A DNA stretch of 64,000 nt from Diphasiastrum complanatum (lineage: Eukaryota; Streptophyta; Lycopodiopsida; Lycopodiales; Lycopodiaceae), in NCBI GenBank assembly GCA_029204225.1, contig CM055105.1, positions 17,183,353-17,247,352 on the forward strand. Reading direction: 5' to 3'. The position numbers were made by a program, and so were the translations under genes. Positions 23,450-34,436 of this stretch are shown here, in pieces; position 1 is the stretch's first letter; every line of letters starts with the position of its first letter. The notes under the pieces were generated by a model. It did no database searches, was not told the DNA's origin, and worked only from the letters and a program-made list of their open reading frames with translations.

Positions 23450-23991
23450 AACAATCCCCCCAACAAAAGAAGGCCCACGCGGCCTTCACTTTGAAAGCCG
23501 TCGACGCGACGTGCGCCCACGCTTTTGAAAGCCGGTTTTGGCCTTTGGGAAAACTTACCGTCGCCGGGGAGGCGATCCCGGCCGTCACCAGCTCTTCAGA
23601 CGTCTCCAGACGGGACGTCACGTCGCCATCCCCGAAGCAAGCCGTAGCTTGTTTTTTGCGCACCAGGGCGTCAAAAGAGAGAGACGAACAAAGCCAGCAG
23701 CAGCAGCAGCAGCAGGAACAGAGAGAAAGAGAGAGAGAGAGAAAACGGAGGAGGAAGCAGGAAGAAGGAATTTTATGGACGTTTGTAGACAAGGAATTTG
23801 TGAAGGAGATCGAGAGGAGAAGCGAGGGTTGGATCGTGAGGAGGAGGAGGAGGAGGAGCGAAGGCGTTGTTTCGCTGAGTTTTGTGTTGCAGGGAAAGCA
23901 GTGGTGGTGCTAGGTGCTGCGCTTGTTGTTGTTCATGCAGGCAACGCAAGGGCCGTGCTGCAATCAGGTCCGGCTTACACACCTTTTTCCT
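23450..23991 (+). promoter_or_regulatory. GC-rich promoter/leader with candidate first exon
   Basis: A sharp GC- and CpG-rich patch in an AT-rich neighbourhood, with CAG repeats (about 23694-23715) and GA-rich leader sequence, is the typical look of a plant promoter and 5' leader. An ATG at 23775 opens MDVCRQGICEGDREEKRGLD, an acidic EEEEEEE stretch, then a hydrophobic AVVVLGAALVVVHAG segment that could be a membrane anchor. Possible donors are CAG/GTCCGG (23967) and CCT/GTAAAT (23991). Downstream exons could not be assembled. No family recognised. Confidence 0.4.
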
Positions 23992-24011
23992 GTAAATTTC
24001 TTCGTTCTTAA

Positions 24012-25178
24012 ATGATTATTTTGTGCCCTTTCTTCTGGTCTGGGGTTTCGTCGGCATTCTGTGAAAGCTGTTAAAAACTGTGAAGCTGTGGCAGTCGTGT
24101 GACCTCTTGGATTAGCTCAACTCATCTTAAGATGCAGAGGGACTTTTTGGCACTGGTTGCAAGGTCAAATTACCAATGGCACGTTATAATATCAAAGATT
24201 ATAATTCGTGGGAGTTATCAGAGTGGGAGATCGAAGTAGTTTTTGTTATAATCTTTTTGTGTGCTTGAAGTACCTTTTATGAGGTGTGACTTTAGGTTTC
24301 TGTTATATTTTGAATGAAAACCTAGACTTATCTGTTTTTCTTGTCCGATCTTCTAGTTAGAGGGATGCTTTGTTTGATTATGCTATGTTGCTGCTGTATT
24401 TCTTCGTGGGTGCCCGTGATCAGCATATCCGTTGCCTCTGTTAGTATCATTATCCTTCCAAACTAGTCTACTTATTCTCTGGCTTACATTCTAACCTTTG
24501 CATATATGAACTTTCAGTCCACTACTACTACTTTCACGTTGATTTTGTGAAAATTTCTCTTCTTGCAAATTTCATCCCGTAGAAGATTGTTTGCAGCTGA
24601 GAAGCTTGAAACATCATGCCGGTGCAGAGTTGATGAAAACCTCTTTTCTGCACTGGCATGAATAATTTTGAAAAAGTTATTCACGACAAAGACTTCAGTC
24701 ACTACATGCCATTTGAATTCCTTTGTTGGAGTCCCAAACTCCACAACACAATTAGATTATTTCTTTTAGATTGTTGCACTCAAATGATGGCATGCATCGC
24801 ACACAGCACCCGAGAAGATATCACTGAACCTGACCACCTTTTGGTCCAATTTATCAGCCAAGGTTTCCTGTTTTCACAAAGAATTTCCCTCTTTTAAGTC
24901 GCAGATGTGATATGCTCTGGAATTTGATGGGTATCATGGCATTGTGTTTTGAGTTTGCTGGCTGACTGAGTTCACTCTTGTTGTTCTAGGCTGGCCACTA
25001 TGTGATAGGTATCACGGCTCAAACAATGTTGCATGTTGAATGCATATTCATCCATGTGTGTTCTTGTTTTTTGGGTGTCGTATTGCAAACGTTTTTGTAT
25101 TTTGGTAACTGTGCTTTGTTCAAGTTAAAAAAGTTTGGTGCTAGTTCATGGTGCGGAAAACGTTTTTTAATTCTATTA
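24012..25178. other. possible intron or degraded gene body
   Basis: AT-rich sequence after the candidate first exon. An acceptor-like CCCGTAG at about 24.58 kb is followed by an open stretch in two frames (CLQLRSLKHHAGAELMKTSF and RLFAAEKLETSCRCRVDENL), each closing within 30 codons. One may be an exon of the gene starting at 23.8 kb, but I cannot choose. Remainder featureless. Confidence 0.3.
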
Positions 25179-25610
25179 CTATGTTCTGTTCAAATTAAAA
25201 AAGTTTTCTCCAAGAGCATCTTGGGAGACAGGAATGCCGCTTACACGGACATTGCGGGTCTTTTGCTCTCGCAACCGGCTCTCGGTGAATAGAGGGATCA
25301 AATGAGTCAGATCTTTCATTGGAGTAGATAGAATTGTCGATTTCTTATAGGGGGTTAAGGAAAGAGTAGTCTTGGGCTCATTATTAGACAGAGAAGGAGA
25401 GATCGGGATGGCGTGAGGCAAATTAGATTGAGACCCTGGAGCAGGTGTAGCTAGAGATGCAGAAATCGTTGAGGCTGCAGCAATGGAGTTCAAAAAAGAT
25501 GGTGCAAATGGAGGTGCTATTTGCGAATCTGCAAGCGAGCAGGGATTGAAGCTCCCCCTATTACCTCCCTTCTTATTCCTGGCCATTTCTACGATCTGCA
25601 AGGTAGGCAA
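25179..25610 (-). pseudogene. possible LINE ORF1-like fragment
   Basis: A 143-codon minus-strand frame: a short basic N-terminus (MARNKKGGNRG), a long Ser/Pro/Ala-rich stretch, then LREQKTRNVRVSGIPVSQDA, which resembles the start of the RNA-binding domain of LINE ORF1 proteins (basic helix, then NVRVSGIP). It ends shortly afterwards. The LINE RT fragment on the same strand lies at higher coordinates, so this would be ORF1 of a different copy. Alternative: a host gene exon. Confidence 0.35.
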
Positions 25611-25813
25611 TCATAGCCACAATCAGCTTGCAAACCATTTACAGGCACACAACGAGCTGCATTTTGCAATTTCTGGGCAACTATGGATGGATTTGAGACC
25701 ACTAGCTAGCGAGTGGATCTCACGTGCCCTTGTAGCGAGTTGTACAAAGGTCAGAGCTACAACAATGATAAGTTGCGAGTTGTAGCAACACGCGCTAGAG
25801 CGCCATTGCTGGA

Positions 25814-25816
<3 letters not shown>

Positions 25817-25871
<55 letters not shown>
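25817..25871. repeat. (GA)n microsatellite
   Basis: About 27 GA units. On the minus strand it directly follows CATTAATAAAGCTCT, at the end of the LINE relic, so it may be that element's 3' tail. Confidence 0.9.
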
Positions 25872-25874
<3 letters not shown>

Positions 25875-27365
25875 TATTAATGTCTTTTCCATGCCAAAAG
25901 GCATATAAGACTAGTAAATGTACATGTCAAGTATGTGGTAACAGTGGGGGTGTATGAAATGTTTGTGAAATAGTAACAAAAGTAACATATCTAAATACTA
26001 TGAACTGAAATAAATGTGATGAAATATGAAATATGAAACATGTGGGAGCATAGATACGGCTAAATGCCACAAATTAGGTATGATACTATCATCCAGTCCT
26101 GTCCTGCTGATGCTATAGAAAGATGTAATACGAGCTGCAACATGGAGGACCACTGTTGTTCGCTGATGTCGTCTAGGAGGATGAGGTCCTCTCATGATAG
26201 GTCGTGTAGCTCGCATGCTCCTTCCCAAGTCGAGTGGTAGCTGCTTGTCGCATGCTGAAGGTAGGACCAAAGAAAAGTATCCCCAAACAAGTGTAAGAAG
26301 AAACCACCTCTAGGGTCTGTCCATCGAGAGTGAGCACTTGACGTTGCATGAAAGCTCAAGAAGTGTTGAAGACCATAACCTTGGTCTTCGCAATGTTCAC
26401 TCCCAATTCCCATCTGGTACAAAAGCCCTATAAGCAATCCAGTTGCCTCTGTACCCCTCTCTGGTCGGAGATACTAGTACCACATCATCAACATAAAGGA
26501 GGATAGCAATCAGAATATCGCCAAGTCTGCAACCAGATTCGGCATGCTGTGAGATGACTTTCTCTAGCTCATCAATGTATAATCCAAAAAGAACTGGTGA
26601 AAGAGAACAACCCTGCTTCACACCAATAGTGCTCCAAATGTGCTCAGAAATGCCATTGTCATGTCGGGAACATCCCAAAACCCTCTCATAAAGAGCCATC
26701 ATTGCCAAGATAATATTGGTGGAGAAGAAAAAGTCACGAAGTCTTTGAATGAGCAACGAGCGTGGTACAGAATCAAAGGCTTTCTTGAAGTCCAAAACAA
26801 CAGTAAACCTTCTCCTTCCTGTACATAGCTTCCTCAATCAAAGCTTAAAGTGTGAAGATATGGTCAGCGATAGAATAATGAGATCGCAACCCTGCCTGTC
26901 CCAATGCATGTGATCTCTTGGATTCCGCCTTTGAACTCACTGTAGAATGAAGTATGGTACGGTAGTTACGAGGATTCATGGGGTACCATTTTTATGGATA
27001 GGGTGGAGGCTAATGTGGGAGCAAGGAGGTCGGCAACATGGGTTAGGAGTTCGGATTCAAGGTCTTCGATATCTCTCGCCTTATGGGACTTCATTCTCTT
27101 GATGGCCATAAGTTGGTGGCATAGTCGGCCCATATGCGGAGGTCATTCAGGAGAGGTGGTGGAGCACGAGGGATAAACTCACACCAAAAAGCGCTCGAGG
27201 AAGAACTGATGAGAAGGTCAACATGATGTTTTCCTTCAGAGTCATGATAAGCACGCTTTTAACTGCAGACTGTATGATGGTAAGAGCGTTTGGAGGAACG
27301 GAGGTGGTGGGGAGCATGAGTACGTGCGTGGGTGACCAGGTGATGAAGAGATCGACATTCGACAT
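25872..27365 (-). mobile_element. non-LTR (LINE) RT relic, copy 1
   Basis: Minus strand. Pre-RT sequence (27.37-27.0 kb) leads into RTILHSTVSSKAESK, HALGQAGLRSHYSIADHIFT, then VVLDFKKAFDSVPRSLLIQR (RT motif A with catalytic Asp), VKQGCSLSPVLFGLYIDELE (motif B) and LLYVDDVVLVSPTREG (motif C, VDD). The best frame is 26837-26397. After motif C the frame shifts, and LTLDGQTLEV..YTCLGILF continues the thumb region to about 26.2 kb. Stops and frameshifts make it inactive. The order and motifs are those of non-LTR reverse transcriptases. Confidence 0.85.
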
Positions 27366-27436
27366 TATACCACGGGGGGTGTAGAGAATGGGGTGATAAA
27401 GGATGTGTGGATTTGCCTTTATGGGAAAGCTAGAGA

Positions 27437-27439
<3 letters not shown>

Positions 27440-27476
<37 letters not shown>
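27440..27476. repeat. (GA)n microsatellite
   Basis: About 18 GA units; reading frames through it give RERERE peptides and are not genes. Confidence 0.9.
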
Positions 27477-27477
<1 letters not shown>

Positions 27478-28599
27478 CCACCATGCGAAGGGGTAAAGAT
27501 CCCACGTTACCATTGCTACAAATTGTGGCACATCGGACACAAAGAGATGGACATGCAAATATTGCCACAATTGTTACACAGGCGGGCCTATGCGCATCAA
27601 GGCACATTTACTGTGTTTGATGGGTTACAAATTGCCGCTTGCATGCACGCTCCTGACATGCTATTAACTCTTGTTGCAGTGGACGAGGTTGGCCCTTCGA
27701 GGCCTAGCGGTAACACTCTCAGCTCTAGCCTCTCTCGAGTCTCAATTAATTGAAGTTTGAATTATGATTTCAATTTTCAATGTTGAATGCTCCAATGTTG
27801 CAAGCCAATTCAAAATGGCCGATTCAATTCGATTCGATCCGATTTGAACCGGTTACCTCGGTTCCAATCAGGGGCTGGTTCGAACCGTTTGTTTTTGGTT
27901 TTGGTTTTCTTGGGCAAGAACAGTTTGAACGGTTCGGCGGTTCGAACTGCGGTTCGATGCAACTATGGAATGCTCACATGTGACGTTACATTGCACACTG
28001 CACAATTTGTTTTTTGAAGTTTGGTTTCTATCATCAATGTTGCAACTTTCTAACATCAAACAATGGACATTGAGTTACATTTAACATTGTATTGAATCAA
28101 TTATGATTTCTCTAATATAATGTTCATTGCATAGATGCACATTCCGTTCCGGATCGTGATCCGGGACGCGTTCGGGATCACGATCCAGGAATTCCCGTTA
28201 GGGTTTCCCGGATCGCATTTTTTTTTTCAAGTCGCCACATGTAAAGGGATATCCAAGAAGCAATTATTATGCAGTTCTGTTGCTTGGTTTCAGATGGCTG
28301 CATTCATCAAAAATCTGGACATCACAGATCTGCAAATATTTGCTTTTTCATTCACAGATCTGCATTCACAGGCTACATTCATCAGAAATCCGGACATCAG
28401 CAGATTTGCAAACCATTGGAATAACAAAGACAAAATTAGATATTCATTTCAATAGCAAAAGCAACAGATTTGGACATCAGAATTTTGCAATTTACAAATT
28501 GCCATTATATAGGACATATTTCATGACTCATATGAACGGTCAATTCTCAAAAATCAGAATTGAATCTTGATCATTGCTACAAATTGCAAGTTGTTGTGA
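27477..28599. other. intergenic with low-complexity words
   Basis: Around 27.83-27.96 kb the word GGTTCGAAC/GTTTGAAC and its inverse recur in a G/T-rich context, giving cryptic simplicity. Around 28.30-28.44 kb, CATTCATCAGAAATC / CAGATCTGCA words recur. No gene recognised. Confidence 0.4.
28151..28186. repeat. perfect 12-bp inverted repeat
   Basis: GGATCGTGATCC (28151-28162) and its exact reverse complement GGATCACGATCC (28175-28186) flank a 12-base GC-rich spacer. Each arm is itself almost palindromic (GGATC..GATCC), so several alternative foldings are possible. Confidence 0.85.
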
Positions 28600-29222
28600 A
28601 CCAGGTATGGTTGCAGCGTCATATTTGATGGTTGGAGCGATGCAAGGAAGTGCCACATATTGAATATCGTGGTGTCTTCCTGCATGGGGACGATGTTTTG
28701 AGGTCTATCGACACCTCTGGGGTAGTAACGACTGACGAGTACATGTTTACCCATATTCGAGCTGCCATTGAGGAGGGTGGGCAACGACACATCGTACATG
28801 TATAATCAATCTATTATCAAGATTCCAGATTGCATTAAACATGTATATGGGGCTTGAGCTTATTACTTAGAAGTTTCAAATTAGTAGCTACTAATCACAA
28901 CTCAGTACTTACAACGTAGTTCGGACTTACTAGTAACTATTGAATACTTGCTTGAAGTTGCTAGTTACTAGTTGGTAGTAAGTTATAATTACTAAGTAGT
29001 TACTAGTAAGTACACGACAAATAGTAAGTTGTGAGTTCTGAGTGCTCAAGTGAGTCAGTGACAAGGGTCAATGCGCATGGCGCATCGCTCAAGCCTACAT
29101 TAATTTTCTTCATAGTTTCAATTCAAGACTTTCAACTTCCAAGTTCCAAGTTCCACTTTGAAAATTGAAACTCTCATGTGACATGAGCCAGCTCTGAGTT
29201 GCCACAGTTCACTACTACCCTA

Positions 29223-29414
29223 CTACGATTTTGATGTGCTCAAGTGCAAAGGTATTGAAGATGTAAGGTTACAGGTATACCTCGCCCATGACTTCCTAAT
29301 GGGCTGTAGGTCAGCATCCACGGACTGCCGCTCAACATGTAGCTCTCTCGTCCTCAACTGCTCCATGGTCGGGCCCTCCCACTCAACACCGATACGAGAT
29401 ACTGTCACAAACAC
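29223..29414 (-). pseudogene. inverted hAT N-terminal fragment
   Basis: The minus-strand frame reads EGPTMEQLRTRELHVERQSV, then LQPIRKSWARY, the segment that normally lies immediately upstream of the DUF659 domain in these transposases. It lies within relic A but in the opposite orientation, so it is either an internal inversion or a piece of another copy. The sister relic B carries the same segment (EGPSMEQLGTKDLVSERNSV). Confidence 0.65.
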
Positions 29415-30531
29415 ACAAACACTCCCTCTCTTTCACACACAGCGTTCGAAACGCGTTTCGATGAAACACTGCAATGTTCATTGTTCACAATCGAATGTGT
29501 TCATAGTCTTGGAACGACTACTGAAAGTTTACGCAAACTTGAGGCAGATGGTTGTTTTGAGTGGGTGCAGTGGGGGCCATCACAAGAGCCCAAGGGTAGG
29601 AGGTTCTAGTTGGTCATGCTCTCATCCTCATTTTTGGATGAAGCACGTTCCACTGTCGTGGGCCTACAACCTATCTACATTGTCCTGCGCCTTACAGATC
29701 GGGAGGGTTGCATGTTGGGCCTTCTATGTGAGTTCATGGATAGGTTGGGCTAGCAGCTATAGCAATGTATGACCATCAGCCTGGAGAGGTATATTGTCTT
29801 GACTCTTGGGACTTGAGTTCTTAGTATTTTGAAACATTATTTTCAAGTTTAAACTTTGACATGTCACATTTGAAATCTTGAAATTCCATTGATCATTGAT
29901 AATTTTTTGGTTGAGTTTTCAACTAATAATAACATGTCATTCAAATGTTACAGGCTTGAGGAGATCCAGCGCCTTTGGTAAAGTGGATGGGAGTGGCTTC
30001 ATCACCCCTTGCATGCCATGGCCCATATACTCCATTCGTAATGGAGGAGTGATTTCAATGTGGCATGTGGCGAGTGCAATGTGCATAAGTTTTTGGATGA
30101 CATCGATGTGGCAAAGGTTCCAGACTTGCCACCAAGATCGCAGGATAATGAGGATGTGTATGCATTCCTCCATGAGGAGGCTATGCAGAGGATACATGAG
30201 CATTTTAAATTGTAATTTGTGGGGCTTTTGGCTGCTGGAGCCTGCTGGCGATGATGAATCATGAAACATTTGTGGCTAAGTTGAAACTTCAAACTTGAAA
30301 GCTCTAACTAGTAAGAACTTATAAGTATTAAGTATGAATAATGAGCCTTGAGACACATTTTTGAATTGGAATACATAAATGATTATGATATATAAAAGCT
30401 TTGAAGACAGATTCTCATGCTTAGCATAGACTATTTCTTCACATTAGTGATTAGTGATTAGTCAATTAGAAACTAAAAGAAAAGCTTACCATATCGCGGG
30501 TAGTAATACGTTTGCCAATCCTTATGTGCAG

Positions 30532-30731
30532 GACCTATCACTCAAGCACATGCATTGCGTAGGAGGCCAAGAGACGATGCGAGCTCTCGTGCTCACGACT
30601 CCGACGATGAGTTAGAGGCATCATCGGATTCGGCATCATCATCAGAGGAGTATGTAGAGGAGGGAGATGAGGAGGGGTCTGAGGAGAGTGATGATGAAGA
30701 TGTGATATGCAATAATGCATGTTATGTGTAA
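30532..30731 (+). pseudogene. hAT transposase acidic C-terminal tail
   Basis: After a GTGCAG acceptor an open segment codes PITQAHALRRRPRDD and then a Ser/Glu/Asp-rich tail (SDDELEASSDSASSSEEY, EEGDEEGSEESDDED), ending at TAA 30729-30731. Acidic tails after the dimerisation region are usual in plant DUF659-hAT proteins. It is intact as an exon although the rest of the gene is broken. Confidence 0.65.
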
Positions 30732-30897
30732 ATAATAATGTAACTACTTTGTTGAAAACATAATTTGTAACTTCAAGTTTCTATTAAGTTACTAACATGC
30801 CTACACCTACTTGCAAGTCGCAAATCTATTTTAATTTATCTAAGTCTTGCTAGAATTATACTTTCAAGCAATGATAACTGCACTACATTGGTTGGCC

Positions 30898-31540
30898 TCA
30901 CATCCTCAATACGGTGTTGCCAAACATATATTCTCCAGTGACATATGTGCTTGTATTAGAGGCATTGATGGCCCTCAAAAACATGGTCCCCATACCAGAA
31001 GACACCAATATATTTAGTATGTGGCGCTTCCTTGTATCACTCCAAACATCTGAAATGATCCTTATTGACTTTAGAGATTGGCATTTCTCCAAAATGAATT
31101 GTGACTAAATAACATCATGAATGATAGGTATTTACTAGTAAGCACTAGCAATGTGTATTATGCACTTTGCAAAGTTCTAATTTTGAGAATCTAAGTTCAA
31201 ATTCAAAAAATGATTAAACTCCAAGTTTCCATTATCTAAATGGCAAATTGAATGAAACATTGACAATTCGACAAGCAATTAGGTTTTATCTAAAGTCTAA
31301 TTATGGGAGCTAGCATGAATCTATTATGCGAGCTCTCATGCTCACGACTATTATGGGAGTTAGGACGTAGATGAATCATGATAGATATCCGATGCTAGAT
31401 ACTACCCATGATCTCTTGATGTTGCCCAAGTCCTTGTTGACAGAATTGCGCTCTGAAACAAGGTCCTTCGTTCCGAGTTGCTCCATGCTAGGCCCCTCCC
31501 CCTCAAAATTGATACTAGATATGACTCTCATCATGTGCCT
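30898..31540 (-). mobile_element. hAT-type transposase relic B
   Basis: Minus strand: an N-terminal segment at about 31540-31374 (EGPSMEQLGTKDLVSERNSV, NIKRSWVV) and the DUF659 core at 31092-30898 (IISDVWSDTRKRHILNILVS, GTMFLRAINASNT..VTGEYMF). About 280 bp between them has no coding signal and may be an intron. The core aligns with that of relic A (WSDARKCHILNIVVSS, GTMF). Downstream domains are missing. Confidence 0.7.
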
Positions 31541-32179
31541 CCATGCAGGGGTGCTATGGACTCTAGGGGTGCTACGGAGAGTCTAGAGCATTGAGCAATT
31601 ACCAGTAAGTAGTTGCAAATGATGAATCATGAATCACATGTAATATGCAAAGTCAAGTCATATTAAAAACTTCAAAGACAAAGGTGCTCAAATTCAAGTT
31701 TGTGAGAGTATAAACTTTGAAGCTTGAAATTCAAAAGTTAGCGTGACTCAATTGTCAATGTGTCATTGAAAATCGAGAATCAAGATTCAAAAGGTATATA
31801 CTACATATTATAAATAATATGAGAATCTAGAAATCAAGACTCAAGAGTCAAGAATGTACATGACCCAGTGGAAGGGGAGGTTGCACATGTGGAAATCCTC
31901 CAAATCGCAACTTGGGCATACTCCTATTTGTGGTTTGGTAGCAACCCATGAAATAGTCTTTATCCCCAAGTTGTTAGCTCTCGCATCATGATCTCTCATC
32001 AATGGTCTCTCCAACATCTTATGTCAAAAATTCAAATTTGAACATTAAAAATTAAAACATTTCAAGTAACAAGATTTAAGTTTGAAGCTTCAACATTTAC
32101 AATTAACATGTATTTTAGTTTCAAGTTTGAAGTTTCAATGTTGAAGTTTTGTTTTACAAGTTACAGTTGTTAGGAATCA
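31541..32179. other. intergenic, TTCAAGTTT-type low complexity
   Basis: Words such as AAGTTTGAAGCTTCAA recur from 31.68 to 32.16 kb in both orientations. No gene or element boundary. Confidence 0.4.
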
Positions 32180-32841
32180 TGAATGCTATTTCCATACCAA
32201 AGATAAAACTTGTTAAGAGTACCCCTCGATATGTATAAAAAGAAACTATCTCAATGGTGATGATCTAGTGTGAGGGTTTGCCTTTGCATGAATGAGCGTG
32301 ATGTATTGAAGACCAGGTTTTTTAGTCTTATTGACATTAACCTCCAATTTCCTATCTCTATAAAAGGAATGTAGTGCATCAAGATGTCGCTGCAAGCCCT
32401 CTCTAGAAGGAGAGACTAGGACCACATTGTCTGCAATGTGCATATTAAGATGGATATCAGTTTGCAACCGTGACCTCCATTTTGGCCAATAGCCTTCTCA
32501 AGCTCATCTGCGTAGAAATTGAATAATGTAGGAGAGAGTGAACATCCCTAATTCACTCGTATAGTATTGATAACCTGCTCAGATATGTCCACAGAAGACC
32601 TGATCACCCACTGATATAGTGCCATTATGACGAAAATGATATCAGAAAAGAAATGGAGCTCCTTTAGCTTGTGGATGACAAAATGGCATGGTACTGAATC
32701 AAAGGCCTGCTTAAAGTTCACACAGCAACAATAGACGCTTGTCCTTCCTGATCTTTGTGTTCTCAATGAGGTCCCTAACAATGAACATACAATAAGATGT
32801 CGAGTGATGGGCTCTGAAGCCAATTGCCTGGCAACATGCAA
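32180..32841 (-). mobile_element. non-LTR (LINE) RT relic, copy 2
   Basis: Minus strand: SVYCCCVNFKQAFDSVPCHF (motif A, with Asn in place of the first catalytic Asp), then GCSLSPTLFNFYADELEKAI (motif B) after a stop, then MHIADNVVLVSPSREGLQRH (motif C decayed from VDD to ADN), and LEVNVNKTK. The same family as the copy at 26-27.4 kb, but more decayed. The end near 32.18 kb (TTTGGTATGGAAATAGCATT) resembles the end of copy 1 (TTTTGGCATGGAAAAGACAT), which supports a shared 3' terminus. Confidence 0.8.
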
Positions 32842-33722
32842 TTTTCAACTTTTTGTCTTGACTCTGTCTGCTCACTGCAATGTGAAGGATGGTTCAATAT
32901 TGCAAGACCAAATCCTAAATTTATGAGGCTCTTTAATATGTTTTCACATAGGTGAGCTACTTAGTACTCGCATTACCTCATCCATGGATTGATTTTTGAC
33001 ATGCCAATCCATTAAGTGTGCCAAGGACTTGCATCGAAACAAATGTTGCAAACATGGGATAATTTTAAAATGACAAGCTCCAACCTCAACAATAGCTCGC
33101 TAAGGAAAATTTCATCACACACAAAAATGGAGGAGAGAGAGCAAAAGGGGTGGGGAGGTTTGATTCTCGATCAGAGAATCGAATTCTGCATCCATGGCTG
33201 CTTTCCACTGGTTAGCATCAGGTGTTGTCATTGCCTCATGAACTGTGTTCGGTTCCTGCACAAAGTAGCAGGTCGGATCATCCATGAATTGGGATGGAGG
33301 CTGTCTGGGTCGATTTGATCTCCTGGGTTGAATTTCGACCCTCTGATGCTGCTTGTTCTGTTGAGGTTCGAACTCATTGTCTGAGTCAGTATCGATTTTC
33401 TGGTTTTCGAATCCTGGGTCGGATTTTGGGGTTTCTCAACCCTGGGTCGGATTTTGACTGTGGGGTGCACCTTTTTTAATTATACAATGGGAAAAGGCTC
33501 ATGCAAGCATGCATGAAGTGAATGAGGTGTGAGGGACATGCAACCGTACAACTCAAGCAAACTCTTCTATCTCATGTTGCATGCATGCATGTGGTTTTCT
33601 CTAGTTGCCATTTGTTACATTCTCAAGCATGTAGATTTAACCTTAGCAGGCATAATGTTCTAGTTATATTATTCAAGATGTGCAAGTCTAAATCATTAAG
33701 TGGGTTCAGGTCTTGAATCTAG
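32842..33722. other. intergenic
   Basis: No gene recognised. CCTGGGTCGGATTTTG occurs twice around 33.41-33.46 kb, a small local duplication. Confidence 0.35.
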
Positions 33723-33842
33723 AGGCTTATTGAAGCTGCCATACCCCGCGACCAGGCTTATTGAGGTTGTCAATCTCGTGACAAGGCTTATCGACTGCTA
33801 TACCTCATGGCAAGGCTTTTGGGGCTGCTAGATCGCTGATGA
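33723..33842. repeat. four-unit tandem repeat, about 30 bp
   Basis: Units begin AGGCTTAT/AGGCTTTT at 33723, 33754, 33784 and 33813 (periods 31, 30, 29) and share a GCTGC..CTCGTGAC-like body with strong divergence. Confidence 0.75.
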
Positions 33843-33979
33843 ACATTAAGGGGTGATCAAGCTCTTGATGGAATCCCCTCAAATGTTGTGGTCATTTGGA
33901 TTTTTTCTCCTATAGATACCCAGTCTCATATTTTAACTCTTGGCCATGGCTCCTTTTTTTGGGCGCTTGTTGATTCCTA

Positions 33980-34436
33980 ATGCATCACAATCATAATAAG
34001 TCCTTCAAAAATTTCAATCCATATTGGGATAACCACATCAACCTCTACAGAACAGGGACTTTGAAGATTGGGGGAAGGATACGAACTGGTTTTATAGTTA
34101 AGGCATACTTAAGTTTTTCAAAAGCATCTTGCTCTTTTTTATCCCAATGAAGTTATACCCTCTGTTTGGCAAGTTCATAAGTGTCGAAGCAATTTGAGCA
34201 AAATGCTGTATGAACCTCCTATAGTAAGAACACAAACCAAGAAAGGATCTAACTTCATGCACATCTTTTGGAATAGGCCAATCTTGAATGTTTGCAAAAC
34301 CCATACTAATGCCATCTTTGGATAACTCGTTTTTAGATACAAATGCACCAAGATGATAATGAGGTGATGTGATCACACAAATCTTTCATCAAGAAGTTAA
34401 AGCTTTTATTGAACCTAGGCTCAGATACCACTTTGA
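33980..34436 (-). mobile_element. gypsy fragment next to a primer site
   Basis: Minus strand: TGGTATCTGAGCC (34430-34418) is an initiator tRNA-Met primer site with one change, preceded by TTTCA-AAG, a usual LTR end plus spacer. Only about 75 bp further on lies the 3' part of RT (ELSKDGISMGF, QDWPIPKDVHEVRSFLGL, YYRRFIQHFAQIA), then in the next frame FHWDKKEQDAFEKLKYALT, the RT-RNase H connection. Gag, protease and most of RT are deleted between them. Sequence above 34.43 kb is probably its 5' LTR. Confidence 0.7.

Larger units (their letters stand above)
28600..30731 (+). mobile_element. hAT-type transposase relic A
   Basis: Four blocks of a DUF659/hAT transposase in order on plus: 28606-28801 (IFDGWSDARKCHILNIVVSS, then after a frameshift SIDTSGVVTTDEYMFTHIRA); 29500-29790 (LRKLEADGCFEWVQWGPSQE and VVGLQPIYIVLRLTDREG); 29948-30220 (GWEWLHHPLHAMAHILHS, the dimerisation-region motif W..LHxPLHA); and 30532-30731, an acidic C-terminal tail. 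The gaps look like introns (CAG acceptors before blocks three and four). An inverted piece sits inside at 29223-29414. No terminal inverted repeats were found. Confidence 0.75.

Noticed and set aside
23412-23792. 126-codon minus-strand frame across the GC-rich patch
   Set aside because: Driven by CAG/GA repeats (CCCCCC, SLSLSL); the plus-strand promoter and leader reading is better.
28820-29040. Satellite of AGTTACTAGTA-like words
   Set aside because: No stable period; it is cryptic low-complexity sequence in a probable intron of the hAT relic.
29937-30292. Minus-strand frames of about 100 codons
   Set aside because: Antisense shadows of the hAT block with the LHHPLHA motif.
30538-30720. 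Minus-strand His/Pro-rich frame
   Set aside because: It is the antisense shadow of the acidic hAT tail.
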